Of a DNA stretch of 64,000 bases, positions 23,764-33,450 are shown in pieces (the stretch's first letter is position 1; each line of letters starts with the position of its first letter). The stretch spans positions 496,001 through 560,000 of the forward strand of contig NZ_CP032624.1 in NCBI RefSeq assembly GCF_003627055.1, given 5' to 3'. This DNA is from Gryllotalpicola protaetiae (GTDB lineage Bacteria; Actinomycetota; Actinomycetes; Actinomycetales; Microbacteriaceae). The notes under the pieces were generated by a model. It was not told the DNA's origin. It saw only the letters and a list, made by a program, of their open reading frames with translations, and did not search any database. The translations under genes were made by a program, and so were the position numbers.

Positions 23764-26700
23764 TCGTCCGCCTCCGATACCTCTGGCACGAGGTGGATGC
23801 GATAGTCGTAGCCGTCTCGGCCGTTGTCGGAGCGCACGCCGATGAACTCGGCGCCCGCCATTCCGCGCCCGGCTTCGTGCACGCGCACCCGGAACTCGTC
23901 GAACTCCGCCTCGGTCTTCGCCCGCTGCGGGATCTCGCGGAAGGTCTTCTTGGTCGTGGTCGTCTCTGGCGCGATGAACACCAGCTTCGCGCCGCCGAGG
24001 GGACCCTCGTCGCGCAGCGCACCATCGTGGTACGCCAGCTGGTAGGCGCCGAGCTGCGGATGCGCAGGCACCTCGGGGCCGCTCGGGTACTGCCGCCCCG
24101 TCTTGAGATCCACGATCACGACGGTGCCGTCTGGGCGCCGCTCGACCCGGTCGATGGCTCCGTTGATGACCGTCTGCCCAAGCCGCAGCGAGAACGTGCC
24201 CTCAGCCTCGAGCAGGGTCGCCCCGGAATGCTCGAACTCGTCGAGGTAGTCGTGCAGGCCCTGCGCCATCTTCTGCACGCGGCGCTTCTCGCGCCGCTCG
24301 ACCCAGCCGGGCTCGAGGTTCAGCTCGCCCCAGCGCCGCTCGACGTCGCCCCAGATGCGGTCGACGCTGATGTCGCCTTCCGGTTCGGCCGCCACGACCT
24401 CCATGATGGCGTGCATGATCGTGCCGACTCCGGTGGCGAGGCCGCCCGACGAGCCGGACATCACGTCGACGAACCATTTGAGGGGCGACTGCTCGAATGA
24501 GGCCATACGCGACGGCGAGACCGCCACGGTCGCTTCGAGATCGGCGTCGAGGTCGACGAGCGGGCCGTCGACCGAGGGGTCGAGCACGCCGTACCACTCC
24601 GCCGGGTCGGCGCCCGCGACGCCCGCCTCGGCGAGCGTCGCGAGAGACGCGGCGGCCGCAGCATCCGCCGGCACGCTCGCCAGCCGCCTGCGCAGCTGGC
24701 CGACCAGACCGCGCAGGGTGAACGGATGCCCCGCGATCGGCACCTGCTCGCCTTCGGCGAGGCGCAGGAACGGGGAGGCCTGCTGGTCGTCGCCCTCGCT
24801 CGCCGTGACGATGACCAGGCTGCTCGCCCGGGACACCGCGAGCGCGAACATGCGCAGCTCGTCGTGCAGCACCGCGGTGCGCTCATCGAGAACGTCGGAA
24901 TCGGCGGCGCCGCCGAGCGCCTGGGGATGCAGCAAGGACCCGCGCAGACGCACGTTCGGCCAGGTTCCCTCTTGCACCGCGGCGATCGCGACGACTTCGA
25001 ACTCGAGGCCGACCGCTGCCGGCGGTGTGCAGACGAGCACCGCGTCGGCGAGCGAGCGCGGCGCGAGGGTGTCCTCGGGGACCGCGGCCTCGAGCAGCTC
25101 GGTGACGAAATCGCCGGGCGGCCGCCCGGGAGAGCGCTCGACGAAGCGCTTCGCCGCCGCGAACAGGGCGACGACGCCGTCGAGGTCCCGGTTCGCCTCG
25201 CCCCCGACGACACCGCCGCGGGCGGCCTGCTTCGACCAGGTCGCCGCGAGCCCGCTGCGGTCCCACAGGGTCCACAGCAGCTCTTCGATGGTGGCGCCCC
25301 TGCGGGCCTGGCCGCGCGCCGTCTGCAGGGTCTGCGCGAGCTTCCGGGCCGCGCGCCCCGGCGCCATGTCTTCGATGGTCACGAGCGCGCCCGGGTCGGC
25401 CAGTGCCTCGGCGAGCAGCGCATCGCCCGGCCGGCTGCCATCGCCCGCGAGCTCCTCATGGCGAAGGGCGAGGCGCAGCTTGCGCAGCTGCACGACGTCG
25501 AGGCCGCCGAGCGGCCCGAGCAGCAGCTCGGTCGCCACGGCGCCGTCGAGCGCCGTGATGCCGAGCACCACGGCGACCGCAGTGAGCAGCTGCTTCGCCG
25601 CATAGTCGTCACGCAGCGCCCCCGCCGCTGCGGTCGTGCGCGTCGGGACCTCGGCAACGGCGAGTGCGCGGGCGAGCTCTGGCACCTGCCTGCCCGAGCG
25701 CACGATCACCGCCATCCGACTCCAGGGTGTGCGCGGGTCGAGCAGGTGCAGCTCGCGCAGCCGCCGTGCCAGCGTCGCGTACTGCTCTGCATCGCTGGGG
25801 GCGACGATGCTCTGCACGAGCCCGACACGATCGGTGACGGATGCCGCGCGCCGCTGCGCCCCCGCCAATGCGGTGCCGACGCGTTCGGTCACCCGCTTCG
25901 TCACCTCGCGCAGCGCAGCCGGCTGACGGTGGGCTGTCGACAGCGTCAGCGTCGGCGCGCCGCCGCCGACGCGCGCCCCGAACCCTGCGACAGCCGCCGG
26001 GTCCGCGCCGCGGAACGTCGTCGTCGCGACGTCGGGGTCGCCGAACGCGACGACGGGCACGCCTCGCCTCGCCAGGGCGGCGAGGAAGTCGAGGCCCGCG
26101 CGCGTGAACTCCTGCAGATCGTCGACGACGAGCAGGCGCACCCCGGGCGAGACCTCGCCGGAGGCGACCAGCCGCGCGGCGTCCGCCAGGAGCTCTGCGG
26201 CCGTCACGAAGCCGGGGCGCAGCGTGTCGAGCGTGTCCTGGTAGCGCGCGATGAACTCGCCGGCCGCGACCCACTCCGCGAGACCGCGCTCACAGCCGAG
26301 CTCGACGAGGCGGGCCGCCGAGATGCGGTTCTCGACCATGCGCTCCATCAGTTCGCGCAGCTCGGCGCGGAAGCCCGCGAGGCGGCGCACGTCGGCCGAG
26401 AGGTGCTCCGGCCAGGCGATGGTCTCGTCGTCGACGTCGCCCGCGAGCTGCTCGGCCAGCAGCTGATCCTGCTCGGCGCCGGTCAGCAGCCGCGGCTCCG
26501 GCGCACCGACACCCGCGGCGTGCTCGCCGACCACGCTGAACGCGAGCGAGTTCGCCGTGCGCGCCCGCGGCCCTTGCGTCGCGACGCCGAGACGCAGCGA
26601 CAGCCGGTCGCGCAGCGCCGTCGCCGCCGTGCGGCTCGAGCACAGCGCGAGCACCTCGTCGGGCCCGATCGCGCCTGAGGCGACACGCGCCGCGATCAGC

Positions 26701-26834
26701 TCGACCACGGTCGACGTCTTCCCGGTGCCGGGCGCGCCGAGCACGACCGCCGACTGCCCGAGGGGGAGGTCGAGAACGGCTTGCTGAGACGCGTCGAGTT
26801 GCACGCTGGCAAAGCTATAGGGCTCCACCGACAT
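23760..26834 (-). CDS. adnA: AdnA-like helicase-nuclease subunit
   Basis: A 1024-residue partner of AdnB. The Walker A motif GAPGTGKTS is intact, but motif II reads VVDDLQEF rather than DEYQD, and later motor motifs are hard to find, so the motor looks weakened. The nuclease part has VIVDLKTGRQYP (about 907-918), QLGAYQLAY and GAIDRVERRPDG, so cleavage should be kept. This fits the mycobacterial enzyme, where AdnB supplies the main motor. I chose ATG 26832-26834; the codon at 26855 and the longer frame have no better ribosome site. The promoter lies in the 118-bp gap shared with the divergent DUF3107 gene. Confidence 0.88.
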   Translation of the reverse strand: MSVEPYSFASVQLDASQQAVLDLPLGQSAVVLGAPGTGKTSTVVELIAARVASGAIGPDEVLALCSSRTAATALRDRLSLRLGVATQGPRARTANSLAFSVVGEHAAGVGAPEPRLLTGAEQDQLLAEQLAGDVDDETIAWPEHLSADVRRLAGFRAELRELMERMVENRISAARLVELGCERGLAEWVAAGEFIARYQDTLDTLRPGFVTAAELLADAARLVASGEVSPGVRLLVVDDLQEFTRAGLDFLAALARRGVPVVAFGDPDVATTTFRGADPAAVAGFGARVGGGAPTLTLSTAHRQPAALREVTKRVTERVGTALAGAQRRAASVTDRVGLVQSIVAPSDAEQYATLARRLRELHLLDPRTPWSRMAVIVRSGRQVPELARALAVAEVPTRTTAAAGALRDDYAAKQLLTAVAVVLGITALDGAVATELLLGPLGGLDVVQLRKLRLALRHEELAGDGSRPGDALLAEALADPGALVTIEDMAPGRAARKLAQTLQTARGQARRGATIEELLWTLWDRSGLAATWSKQAARGGVVGGEANRDLDGVVALFAAAKRFVERSPGRPPGDFVTELLEAAVPEDTLAPRSLADAVLVCTPPAAVGLEFEVVAIAAVQEGTWPNVRLRGSLLHPQALGGAADSDVLDERTAVLHDELRMFALAVSRASSLVIVTASEGDDQQASPFLRLAEGEQVPIAGHPFTLRGLVGQLRRRLASVPADAAAAASLATLAEAGVAGADPAEWYGVLDPSVDGPLVDLDADLEATVAVSPSRMASFEQSPLKWFVDVMSGSSGGLATGVGTIMHAIMEVVAAEPEGDISVDRIWGDVERRWGELNLEPGWVERREKRRVQKMAQGLHDYLDEFEHSGATLLEAEGTFSLRLGQTVINGAIDRVERRPDGTVVIVDLKTGRQYPSGPEVPAHPQLGAYQLAYHDGALRDEGPLGGAKLVFIAPETTTTKKTFREIPQRAKTEAEFDEFRVRVHEAGRGMAGAEFIGVRSDNGRDGYDYRIHLVPEVSEADE

Positions 26835-26917
26835 CGTGCGGACCTGGCCCGACATCGTTCGGCATGGCGCGGCATCGCCTCTGGCGAACACGCGGACTGG
26901 GGTGCGCACGCACTCGA

Positions 26918-26923
26918 TAGGCT
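26918..26923 (+). promoter_or_regulatory. -10 box of the DUF3107 gene
   Basis: TAGGCT is 29 nt upstream of the GTG at 26953, with AAAGG as ribosome site in the short leader. Confidence 0.4.
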
Positions 26924-26952
26924 CGACGCAGTCAACGACGAAAGGCACCACG

Positions 26953-27177
26953 GTGGAGATCCGCATCGGCATCCTGAACGCCCCCCGCGAACTCAGCTTC
27001 GAGACCGACGAGTCGGTTTCCGATGTCGAGGGCAAGGTCAGCGAGGCCCTCTCTGGCACGGGCGCCGCGCTCGCGCTGACCGACAACAAGGGCGCGCAGT
27101 ACCTGGTCCCCGTCGCCGGCATCGCCTATGTGCAGATCGGCGCGGAAGAGACCCGGCGCGTCGGCTTCGTCGCCTAG
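26953..27177 (+). CDS. DUF3107 family protein
   Basis: A 74-residue protein typical of the actinobacterial DUF3107 family (Rv3208A type). It begins VEIRIGILNAPRELSF and contains VAGIAYVQIG and a Gly-Phe end. It has a beta-rich look and no membrane segment. Relatives sit beside adnA and a DEAD-box helicase, as here; the function is not established. The GTG start is used, with AAAGG 7-8 nt upstream. Confidence 0.88.
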   Translation: MEIRIGILNAPRELSFETDESVSDVEGKVSEALSGTGAALALTDNKGAQYLVPVAGIAYVQIGAEETRRVGFVA

Positions 27178-27190
27178 GGCCGGACCAGCC

Positions 27191-27496
27191 GTGGAGCTGC
27201 TGTTCATCGCCCTCGCGGGCGTCATCATCGGCGCCGTCGGCCGCTACGTGCTGCCGTGGCGGCACACGCACGGCGTGGTGCTGATGCCCGTCGTGGGCGG
27301 CATCGCCGCGATGGCGCTCTGGGTGGCGCTCACCTGGGCCGGCCTCAAGTGGGACGCCGGCGTGATCTGGTGGATCGCGCTGTTCGGCACGGGTGCGATC
27401 GTCACGGCCGTCGACCTGCTCGTCGGTCGCGCACGCAATCGGGCGGATGCCGTGCTGCTCGCCCACGTCACCAAGAACGGCGCCGCGGCGGCCTAG
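27191..27496 (+). CDS. Small integral membrane protein
   Basis: A 101-residue protein with three membrane segments, about residues 2-20, 29-50 and 58-77 (ELLFIALAGVIIGAVGRYV, VVLMPVVGGIAAMALWVAL, VIWWIALFGTGAIVTAVDLL), and a basic end. I do not recognise a family beyond an actinobacterial membrane protein. It starts with GTG 13 bp after DUF3107 and likely shares its message. Confidence 0.7.
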   Translation: MELLFIALAGVIIGAVGRYVLPWRHTHGVVLMPVVGGIAAMALWVALTWAGLKWDAGVIWWIALFGTGAIVTAVDLLVGRARNRADAVLLAHVTKNGAAAA

Positions 27497-27498
27497 GG

Positions 27499-28221
27499 CT
27501 ACGCCGTCAGACCGAGGGCGTCCATCCGTCGCGTGTGCGCGGCGATCACCCCCGCGAAGAGCGGCTCGGTGTGGGGGTCGTCGGCTTCGGCATCCCCCGT
27601 CAGTCTGAGCGCCGAGCGCGCGATCAACAGGGTGTCGCCGACCAGCCTGCGCCCCCACATCGCGAGCTGGGCGGCGAGCTGGGCGTTGCCGGCGAGCGGC
27701 GCGCGCAGCAGGTCGTCGAGCGCACGGCCGTCGGCCGGATCGACGGCGAACAGGGCGGGCAGGTCTTTGACGCCTTCAGCCTTCACCCCGCGCGAGAGCG
27801 CGACGAAGAAGTCGTCGAGCAGTCCGCCGCAGATGTGCGCGCCCAGCACCCGCTCTGGCCACTCGTGACCCGCTGTCACTTCTGCGAAGCGCTCCAGCCG
27901 CTCCACGTAGGGCGCCATCTCGCGCTCGGGTTCGGCGCCGAGGCGCGCGAGCTCGCCGACAAGGTTCTGGTGCCGCGCGAAGGCACGCGCCGCTGCGTGC
28001 CCGACCGCCTCTTTCGCGGTGACACCCGGCACCAGCGCCACCAGCGCCGACAGCCGCTCGAACGAGCTGAGCTGCACGCAGGCGGCCTGCCCGAGGAACT
28101 GGCGCAGCTCTGGCGCGATCTCGGCGAGGTCGGCCGGAATGTCGAACTTCTTCTCGCGACGCGGGCGCAGCCGGGGCGGATCGAAGGTCAGTCGCGGGCG
28201 GCGGAACCACGGAAAGGGCAC
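27499..28221 (-). CDS. Ferritin-like fold protein (MiaE-related)
   Basis: A 240-residue protein of the ferritin-like superfamily that includes the tRNA hydroxylase MiaE. The fold's helices are seen in QLSSFERLSALVALVPGVTA and ARHQNLVGELARLGAEPEREM; GHEWPERVLGAHICGGLLDDFF has the later helix with acidic and His residues. A complete di-iron set (two ExxH motifs) is not obvious, so enzyme activity is doubtful. In other actinobacteria this protein also lies between DUF3107 and the RNA helicase. The GTG lies 7 nt after TAGACT. Confidence 0.75.
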   Translation of the reverse strand: MPFPWFRRPRLTFDPPRLRPRREKKFDIPADLAEIAPELRQFLGQAACVQLSSFERLSALVALVPGVTAKEAVGHAAARAFARHQNLVGELARLGAEPEREMAPYVERLERFAEVTAGHEWPERVLGAHICGGLLDDFFVALSRGVKAEGVKDLPALFAVDPADGRALDDLLRAPLAGNAQLAAQLAMWGRRLVGDTLLIARSALRLTGDAEADDPHTEPLFAGVIAAHTRRMDALGLTA

Positions 28222-28228
28222 GGCCAGA

Positions 28229-28234
28229 AGTCTA
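28229..28234 (-). promoter_or_regulatory. Leaderless promoter -10 box of the ferritin-like gene
   Basis: TAGACT, the same hexamer as before the Mur-ligase gene, lies 7 nt before the GTG at 28221. Confidence 0.5.
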
Positions 28235-28249
28235 GGAGCTAGCCCCCGG

Positions 28250-28255
28250 TACACT
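28250..28255 (+). promoter_or_regulatory. -10 box of the DEAD-box helicase gene
   Basis: TACACT lies 57 nt before the GTG at 28313, giving a leader of about 50 nt. It is back to back with the ferritin-like promoter. Confidence 0.4.
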
Positions 28256-28312
28256 GGCAACAGGCTTGAGGATTCTCCCTCGCCGAACCGACACCGAACA
28301 GGTATCCACTTC

Positions 28313-29752
28313 GTGACTTTCGCAGATCTCAACATCGACACCGACATCGTCGAGGCGCTTGCGGCAAAGGGCATCACCGAGCCCTTCCCGATCCAGACGC
28401 AGACGATCCCCCTCGCCCTCGCCGGTCAGGACATCATCGGCCAGGCCAAGACCGGAACGGGCAAGACGTTCGGCTTCGGCCTGCCCGTGATCCAGCGGCT
28501 CGGCGCCGAGCCGGCCCCCGGCGTCAAGGCGCTCATCGTCGCGCCGACGCGCGAGCTCGCAGTGCAGGTGTCGGAGGACATGGAGCTCGGCGCCTCGAAC
28601 CGCCCGACGAAGGTCGTCGCGATCTACGGCGGCAAGGCGTACGAAGGCCAGGTCGCCGCCATCAAGGACGGCGCGCAGATCGCCGTCGGCACTCCCGGCC
28701 GCCTGCTCGACCTCGCGGGGCAGCGCCTCCTCGACCTCTCGCAGGTCACCGAGGTCGTGCTCGACGAGGCCGACAAGATGCTCGACCTCGGCTTCCTGCC
28801 CGACATCGAGAAGATCTTCCAGCAGCTGCCCGCCGTGCGGCACACCATGCTGTTCTCCGCCACGATGCCCGGCCCGATCGTCGCGCTGGCGCGGCGCTTC
28901 ATGAGCAAGCCGATCCACATCCGCGCGAACGACCCGGACGAGGGCCTCACGCAGGCGAACATCAAGCACGTCATCTACCGCGCGCACTCGCTCGACAAGG
29001 ACGAGGTCATCGCCCGCATCCTGCAGGCCGAGGGCCGCGGCAAGACCGTCATCTTCACGCGCACCAAGCGCGCCGCCGCCAAGCTGCAGGACGAGCTCGC
29101 CGATCGCGGCTTCCCCGCCGTCAGCGTGCACGGCGACCTCAATCAGGAGCAGCGCGAGCGCAACATGGCCGCCTTCAAGGCCGGCAAGAAGGAGATCCTG
29201 ATCGCGACGGATGTCGCAGCCCGCGGCATCGACGTCGACGACGTCACCCACGTGATCAACCACACGATCCCCGACGACGAGAAGACCTATCTGCACCGCG
29301 CGGGCCGCACCGGCCGCGCGGGCAAGACGGGCATCGCGGTGACCTTCGTCGACTGGGAGGACCTGCACAAGTGGGCCCTCATCAACCGCGCCCTCGAGTT
29401 CGGCCAGCCCGAGCCCACCGAGACCTACTCGTCGTCGCCGCACCTGTACAGCGATCTCGACATCCCCGAGGGCACCAAGGGGCGCCTCAAGACGACCCCG
29501 AAGCCGAAGGTCGAGTCCGACGTCGCGAAGCAGGGCGCAGAAGGCGGGCCGCGGTCGAGCCGCAGCCGCACGCGTACGCGCGCAGCAGGGACGAGGGATG
29601 CTTCAGCCGGCCAGTCCGCAGAAGAGAAGCCCGTCGCCGCGGGCACCCACGACGGCCAGGGCACCGAGCACCACGACGGCAACGCGGCCCCGCGCCGGCG
29701 CCGTCGTCGCCGCGGCGGCTCGCGCCCCGCGGGCACGACCCCCGCGTCCTAG
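28313..29752 (+). CDS. DEAD-box RNA helicase
   Basis: A 479-residue DEAD-box helicase. Q motif region ITEPFPIQTQTIPLAL (about 21-36), motif I AKTGTGKT, Ia PTRELAVQ, Ib GTPGRLLD, motif II VLDEADKMLD, motif III SATMPG, and the C-lobe motifs VHGDLNQEQRERN, ATDVAARGIDVDDV and HRAGRTGRAGKTG are all intact. It remodels RNA or RNA-protein complexes using ATP. Residues after about 400 form a low-complexity tail ending in Arg-rich RRRRRRRGGSR, a likely RNA-binding end. The GTG start has AACAGG about 9 nt upstream. Its stop shares the bases CTAG with the convergent coiled-coil gene. Confidence 0.93.
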   Translation: MTFADLNIDTDIVEALAAKGITEPFPIQTQTIPLALAGQDIIGQAKTGTGKTFGFGLPVIQRLGAEPAPGVKALIVAPTRELAVQVSEDMELGASNRPTKVVAIYGGKAYEGQVAAIKDGAQIAVGTPGRLLDLAGQRLLDLSQVTEVVLDEADKMLDLGFLPDIEKIFQQLPAVRHTMLFSATMPGPIVALARRFMSKPIHIRANDPDEGLTQANIKHVIYRAHSLDKDEVIARILQAEGRGKTVIFTRTKRAAAKLQDELADRGFPAVSVHGDLNQEQRERNMAAFKAGKKEILIATDVAARGIDVDDVTHVINHTIPDDEKTYLHRAGRTGRAGKTGIAVTFVDWEDLHKWALINRALEFGQPEPTETYSSSPHLYSDLDIPEGTKGRLKTTPKPKVESDVAKQGAEGGPRSSRSRTRTRAAGTRDASAGQSAEEKPVAAGTHDGQGTEHHDGNAAPRRRRRRRGGSRPAGTTPAS

Positions 29753-30108
29753 GCGCCGCGGCGTTGCTCCCCCGCGCGCTCGATGTCGGGCTTGAGCCCC
29801 GCCGCGAGCGCGTACACACGGTCGTCGACACGTTGAATGCCGGACTTCAACTCGGCACCCAGCGCGGTTACCCGATCGTCGACACGCTGAACGTCGGACT
29901 TCAACTCGGCACCCAGCGCGGTCACCCGATCGTCGACACGCTGAACGTCGGACTTCAACTCGGCACCCAGCGCGGTCACCCGATCGTCGACACGCTGAAC
30001 GTCGGACTTCAACTCGGTCCGCACGGATCGGAGTTGAGCGGACAGCGCGAGCAGCACGGTTAGCAGAGCACCGATTCCGACCCAGGCGTCCAGCGACAAG
30101 GCGATCAC
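29749..30108 (-). CDS. Membrane-anchored coiled-coil protein built of 18-residue repeats
   Basis: A 119-residue protein: one N-terminal membrane helix (AWVGIGALLTVLLALSAQL, about 8-26), then four copies of an 18-residue unit, ELKSDVQRVDDRVTALGA, three of them nearly identical. The unit has an 11+7 hydrophobic pattern that suits a long coiled coil. It ends in VYALAAGLKPDIERA, a tail seen in small actinobacterial proteins of this shape. I recognise no function. The GTG at 30108 follows CACACT by 6 nt; a TTG a few codons later with GGAGG is an alternative. The stop shares CTAG with the convergent helicase gene. Confidence 0.6.
   Translation of the reverse strand: MIALSLDAWVGIGALLTVLLALSAQLRSVRTELKSDVQRVDDRVTALGAELKSDVQRVDDRVTALGAELKSDVQRVDDRVTALGAELKSGIQRVDDRVYALAAGLKPDIERAGEQRRGA
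29812..30027 (-). repeat. Four 54-bp tandem repeats inside the coiled-coil gene
   Basis: The segment CGACACG recurs at 29826, 29880, 29934 and 29988, exactly 54 bp apart, and the units between are nearly identical. The period is a multiple of three, so gain or loss of a unit keeps the frame. Confidence 0.9.
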
Positions 30109-30220
30109 CCCTCCAGTGTGCGCCGCGCTGAGCGCGGATGCGAGCAACTGTAGAGCCGGTCGCCGACACACGCGGACGCCGATCCCTGGATTGTGGAGAA
30201 CCGACGCCTTCTGCGGGCTG

Positions 30221-31069
30221 TCAGTACGTCGTCAGCCCCCGCGCGCGAAACTGCCCGCGCACACGCTCGATGAGCTCCGTCGCCGGCGGCTGCGTGTCCT
30301 CGAGCGTGTACGGGCGGCCGAGCGCGTGCCACTTCTCGCGGCCGAGCTGGTGGAACGGCAGCACCTCAGCGCGCGTGACGGTACCCGGCCGCAGCTCGTT
30401 CAGCGACGCCACGTATGCAGCGACCTTCTCGACGTTCTCCCACTCGTCGGTGAGCCCCGGCACGAGAACGAAGCGCACCCACACCTCGACGCGGCCCTCG
30501 CGCGCGAGTCGCCGCCCGAACTCCAGCGTCGGCTCGAGCGCCTCCCCGGTCGCCCGCCGATAGGTCTCGGGGTCGCCCGACTTCACGTCGAGCAGCACGA
30601 GGTCGGTGTCGGCGAGCGCCTGGTCGGTGAGCGCCCGGCCGAGGAATCCGCTCGTGTCGAGGGCCGTGTGCACCCCGAGTTCGCGCGCGCCGCGCAGCAC
30701 GCGGGCGGCGAACGCGGGCTGCATCAGGATCTCGCCGCCCGACAGCGTGAGCCCGCCGCCCGTCGCCCGCAGCAGGGGCGCGTACCGCCCGATGCGCGAG
30801 ATGATCTCGGATGCCTCGACCTCGACCCCGTCCTTCAGGAACCACGTCTCGGGGTTCTGGCAGTACAGGCACCGCAGCGGGCATCCGTTCATGAACACCG
30901 TGAGCCGCGTGCCGGGACCGTCGACCGCGGTCACGAGCTCCCACGAGTTGATGCTGCCGACCTCTCCCGTGCGCAGACGGGTGACGTGCTCGTGGTGGTC
31001 GGCCGCGGGCGCCGTCACGACGTCGCCGAGCGCGCCGTTCGTGATCGCCACGGATCCCACGAAGCTCAC
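30221..31069 (-). CDS. pflA: Pyruvate formate-lyase activating enzyme (radical SAM)
   Basis: A 282-residue radical SAM protein. The cluster motif [14 protein letters not shown] (Cys about 63, 67, 70) is complete, followed by [14 protein letters not shown] for SAM binding and LDTSGF. It makes a 5'-deoxyadenosyl radical that installs the glycyl radical on formate acetyltransferase. The N-terminal 30 residues before the core are slightly long. The GTG overlaps the pflB stop (GTGA), so both are made from one message. Confidence 0.93.
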   Translation of the reverse strand: MSFVGSVAITNGALGDVVTAPAADHHEHVTRLRTGEVGSINSWELVTAVDGPGTRLTVFMNGCPLRCLYCQNPETWFLKDGVEVEASEIISRIGRYAPLLRATGGGLTLSGGEILMQPAFAARVLRGARELGVHTALDTSGFLGRALTDQALADTDLVLLDVKSGDPETYRRATGEALEPTLEFGRRLAREGRVEVWVRFVLVPGLTDEWENVEKVAAYVASLNELRPGTVTRAEVLPFHQLGREKWHALGRPYTLEDTQPPATELIERVRGQFRARGLTTY

Positions 31070-33324
31070 ATGCTCTCGTGGAAGGTGCGCGACAGGATGT
31101 CGAGCTGCTGCTCGCGCGTCAGCCGCACGAAGTTCACGGCGTAGCCCGAGACACGCACCGTCAGCTGCGGGTAGTTCTCGGGATGCGCCATCGCGTCGAC
31201 AAGCGTCTCGCGGTTCAGCACGTTGACGTTCATGTGATAGCCGTCGGTGCCGACGGAGGCGTCGAGCAGGCCGGCGAGGTTGGCGACGCGCTCCTCGCGG
31301 GTGCGCCCGAGGCCGCTCGGCAGCACGGTGTTGGTGAGCGAGATGCCATCCTGCGCGTCGGCGTACGGGATCTTCGCCACCGAGATCGCGCTCGCGAGCA
31401 TGCCGTGGGTGTCGCGCCCGTTCATCGGGTTGGCGCCCGGCGCGAAGGGCTGGCCGGCGCGGCGGCCGTCAGGCGTGTTGCCGGTGTTCTTGCCGTAGAC
31501 CACATTCGAGGTGATCGTGAGCACCGACTGGGTGGGCACGGCGCCCCGGTAGCACTCGTAGTGGCGCAGCTTCTGCATGAACGACCGGGCCAGCTCGACG
31601 GCGATGGCGTCGGCGCGCTCGTCGTCGTTGCCGTACGTCGGGAAGTCGCCGACGGTCTGGAAGTCGACGACGATGCCGCGCTCGTCGAACACGGGCGTGA
31701 CCGTCGCGTACTTGATCGCCGACAGCGAGTCGGCCGCGACCGAGAGGCCGGCGATGCCGCACGCCATGGTGCGCAGCACGTCCTTGTCGTGCAGCGCCAT
31801 CTCGAGCCGCTCGTAGTCGTACTTGTCGTGCATGTAGTGGATGACGTTCAGCGCCTCGACGTAGGTCTGCGCGAGCCATTCCATGGTCGCGTCGAGCCGC
31901 GCGCGCACGTCGGCGTAGTCGAGCGGCGTGCCGGCGGGAACCGCGGGCCGCTCAGGCGAGACCTGCTTGCCGGTGATCTCGTCGCGGCCGCCGTTGATGG
32001 CGTAGAGCAGCGTCTTCGCGAGGTTCGCGCGGGCGCCGAAGAACTGCATCTGCTTGCCGACTGCCATCGGCGAGACGCAGCAGGCGATCGCGGCGTCGTC
32101 GCCCCAGGCATCCCTGATGTACCGGTCGGATTCGTATTGCACTGCCGAGGTGTCGATCGAGACCTGTGCGCAGAATTCCTTGAAGCCGCGCGGCAGCCGC
32201 GTCGACCACAGCACCGTGAGGTTCGGCTCGGGCGCCGGCCCCAGGTTGTAGAGCGTCTGCAGGAACCGGAAGGAGCTCTTCGTGACGAGGGTGCGCCCGT
32301 CCTCCCCCATGCCGCCGATCGTCTCGGTCACCCAGGTCGGGTCACCCGAGAACAGCGCGTCGTACTCCGGCGTGCGCAGGAATCTCACGATTCTGAGCTT
32401 GATCACGAAATCGTCGATCAGTTCCTGAGCGGAGGCCTCGTCGAGCACGCCGCTCGCGAGATCCCGCTCAAGGTAGACGTCGAGGAAGGTCGAGGTGCGC
32501 CCGAGCGACATCGCCGCGCCGTTCTGCTCCTTCACGGCGCCGAGGTAGCCGAAGTACAGCCACTGGATCGCCTCGCGCGCGGTACGCGCCGGCCCCGAGA
32601 TGTCGTAGCCGTAGCCCGCCGCCATCGCCTTGAGCTCGGCGAGTGCCCGCAGTTGCTCCGCGTGCTCCTCGCGCTCGCGCACGACGGACTCGCTGAACGG
32701 CCGGGTGTCCCAGTCGAGCTTGTCGAGCTTCTTCGCGGCGATCAGCGCGTCGACGCCGTAGAGCGCGACCCGGCGGTAGTCGCCGATGATGCGCCCACGG
32801 CCGTACGCGTCGGGCAGGCCGGTGAGCACGTGCGAGCTGCGGGCTGCGCGCACGGCAGGCGGGTAGGCGTCGAAGACGCCGGCGTTGTGCGTCTTGCGGT
32901 AGTCGGTGAAGGCCGTTCTGAGGTCCTCGTCGACCTCGTAGCCGTACACCTTGAGGGCGCTCTCGACCATGCGCCAGCCACCGAGCGGCATGATGGCGCG
33001 CTTCAGCGGAGCGTCCGTCTGCAACCCGACGATGAGCTCGTCGTCCCTGTCGATGTAGCCGGGCCCGAATGCGGTGATGCCCGCCGGGGTGTGCGGGTCG
33101 ACGTCGTAGATGCCGCGCTCGCGCTCGACCGGCATCAGTTCGGCGATGCGCCCCCAGACCCGCATCGTGCGGTCGGTGGCGCCGGTGAGGAAGCGCGCGT
33201 CGCCCTCGTAGGGCGTGTAGTTGCGCTGGATGAAGTCGCGCACATCGATCGCGTCCTGCCAGTTGCCCGGTTCGAAGCCTCGCCAGGCGGAAGCTGCGGG
33301 CACGTCGACATTGATGATCGTCAT
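31066..33324 (-). CDS. pflB: Formate acetyltransferase (pyruvate formate-lyase)
   Basis: A 752-residue glycyl-radical enzyme of full length. The adjacent catalytic cysteines appear in [15 protein letters not shown] (about 411-425) and the radical Gly in [15 protein letters not shown] near the C-terminus (about 725-739). It converts pyruvate and CoA to acetyl-CoA and formate without oxygen. With pflA overlapping its end it forms a complete pair, so the organism can ferment or make formate for one-carbon metabolism when oxygen is low. No formate channel gene is nearby. The upstream gap of 126 bp is AT-richer near the start and holds the terminator of the xylanase. Confidence 0.95.
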   Translation of the reverse strand: MTIINVDVPAASAWRGFEPGNWQDAIDVRDFIQRNYTPYEGDARFLTGATDRTMRVWGRIAELMPVERERGIYDVDPHTPAGITAFGPGYIDRDDELIVGLQTDAPLKRAIMPLGGWRMVESALKVYGYEVDEDLRTAFTDYRKTHNAGVFDAYPPAVRAARSSHVLTGLPDAYGRGRIIGDYRRVALYGVDALIAAKKLDKLDWDTRPFSESVVREREEHAEQLRALAELKAMAAGYGYDISGPARTAREAIQWLYFGYLGAVKEQNGAAMSLGRTSTFLDVYLERDLASGVLDEASAQELIDDFVIKLRIVRFLRTPEYDALFSGDPTWVTETIGGMGEDGRTLVTKSSFRFLQTLYNLGPAPEPNLTVLWSTRLPRGFKEFCAQVSIDTSAVQYESDRYIRDAWGDDAAIACCVSPMAVGKQMQFFGARANLAKTLLYAINGGRDEITGKQVSPERPAVPAGTPLDYADVRARLDATMEWLAQTYVEALNVIHYMHDKYDYERLEMALHDKDVLRTMACGIAGLSVAADSLSAIKYATVTPVFDERGIVVDFQTVGDFPTYGNDDERADAIAVELARSFMQKLRHYECYRGAVPTQSVLTITSNVVYGKNTGNTPDGRRAGQPFAPGANPMNGRDTHGMLASAISVAKIPYADAQDGISLTNTVLPSGLGRTREERVANLAGLLDASVGTDGYHMNVNVLNRETLVDAMAHPENYPQLTVRVSGYAVNFVRLTREQQLDILSRTFHESM

Positions 33325-33390
33325 GTCGCCAGCTTTACAGCCGCAACTTGTATCTATCGTGGGTCTTCAGTCCCTACCGCCCGAACGCAG

Positions 33391-33428
33391 CCCGCCCGGA
33401 TCCCTCACGTGAGAAGGGCCCGGGCGGG
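33391..33428 (-). terminator. Hairpin after the xylanase gene
   Basis: CCCGCCCGG at 33391-33399 pairs with CCGGGCGGG at 33420-33428, and the loop holds a small palindrome CTCACGTGAG. It lies 23 bp past the xylanase stop. There is no clear U-tract. Confidence 0.5.
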
Positions 33429-33450
33429 TGCTGTGGGGACTTTCCCGGCG

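Noticed and set aside
29812-30027. A CRISPR array
   Set aside because: The 54-bp units are contiguous with no spacers and encode a coiled-coil repeat in frame.
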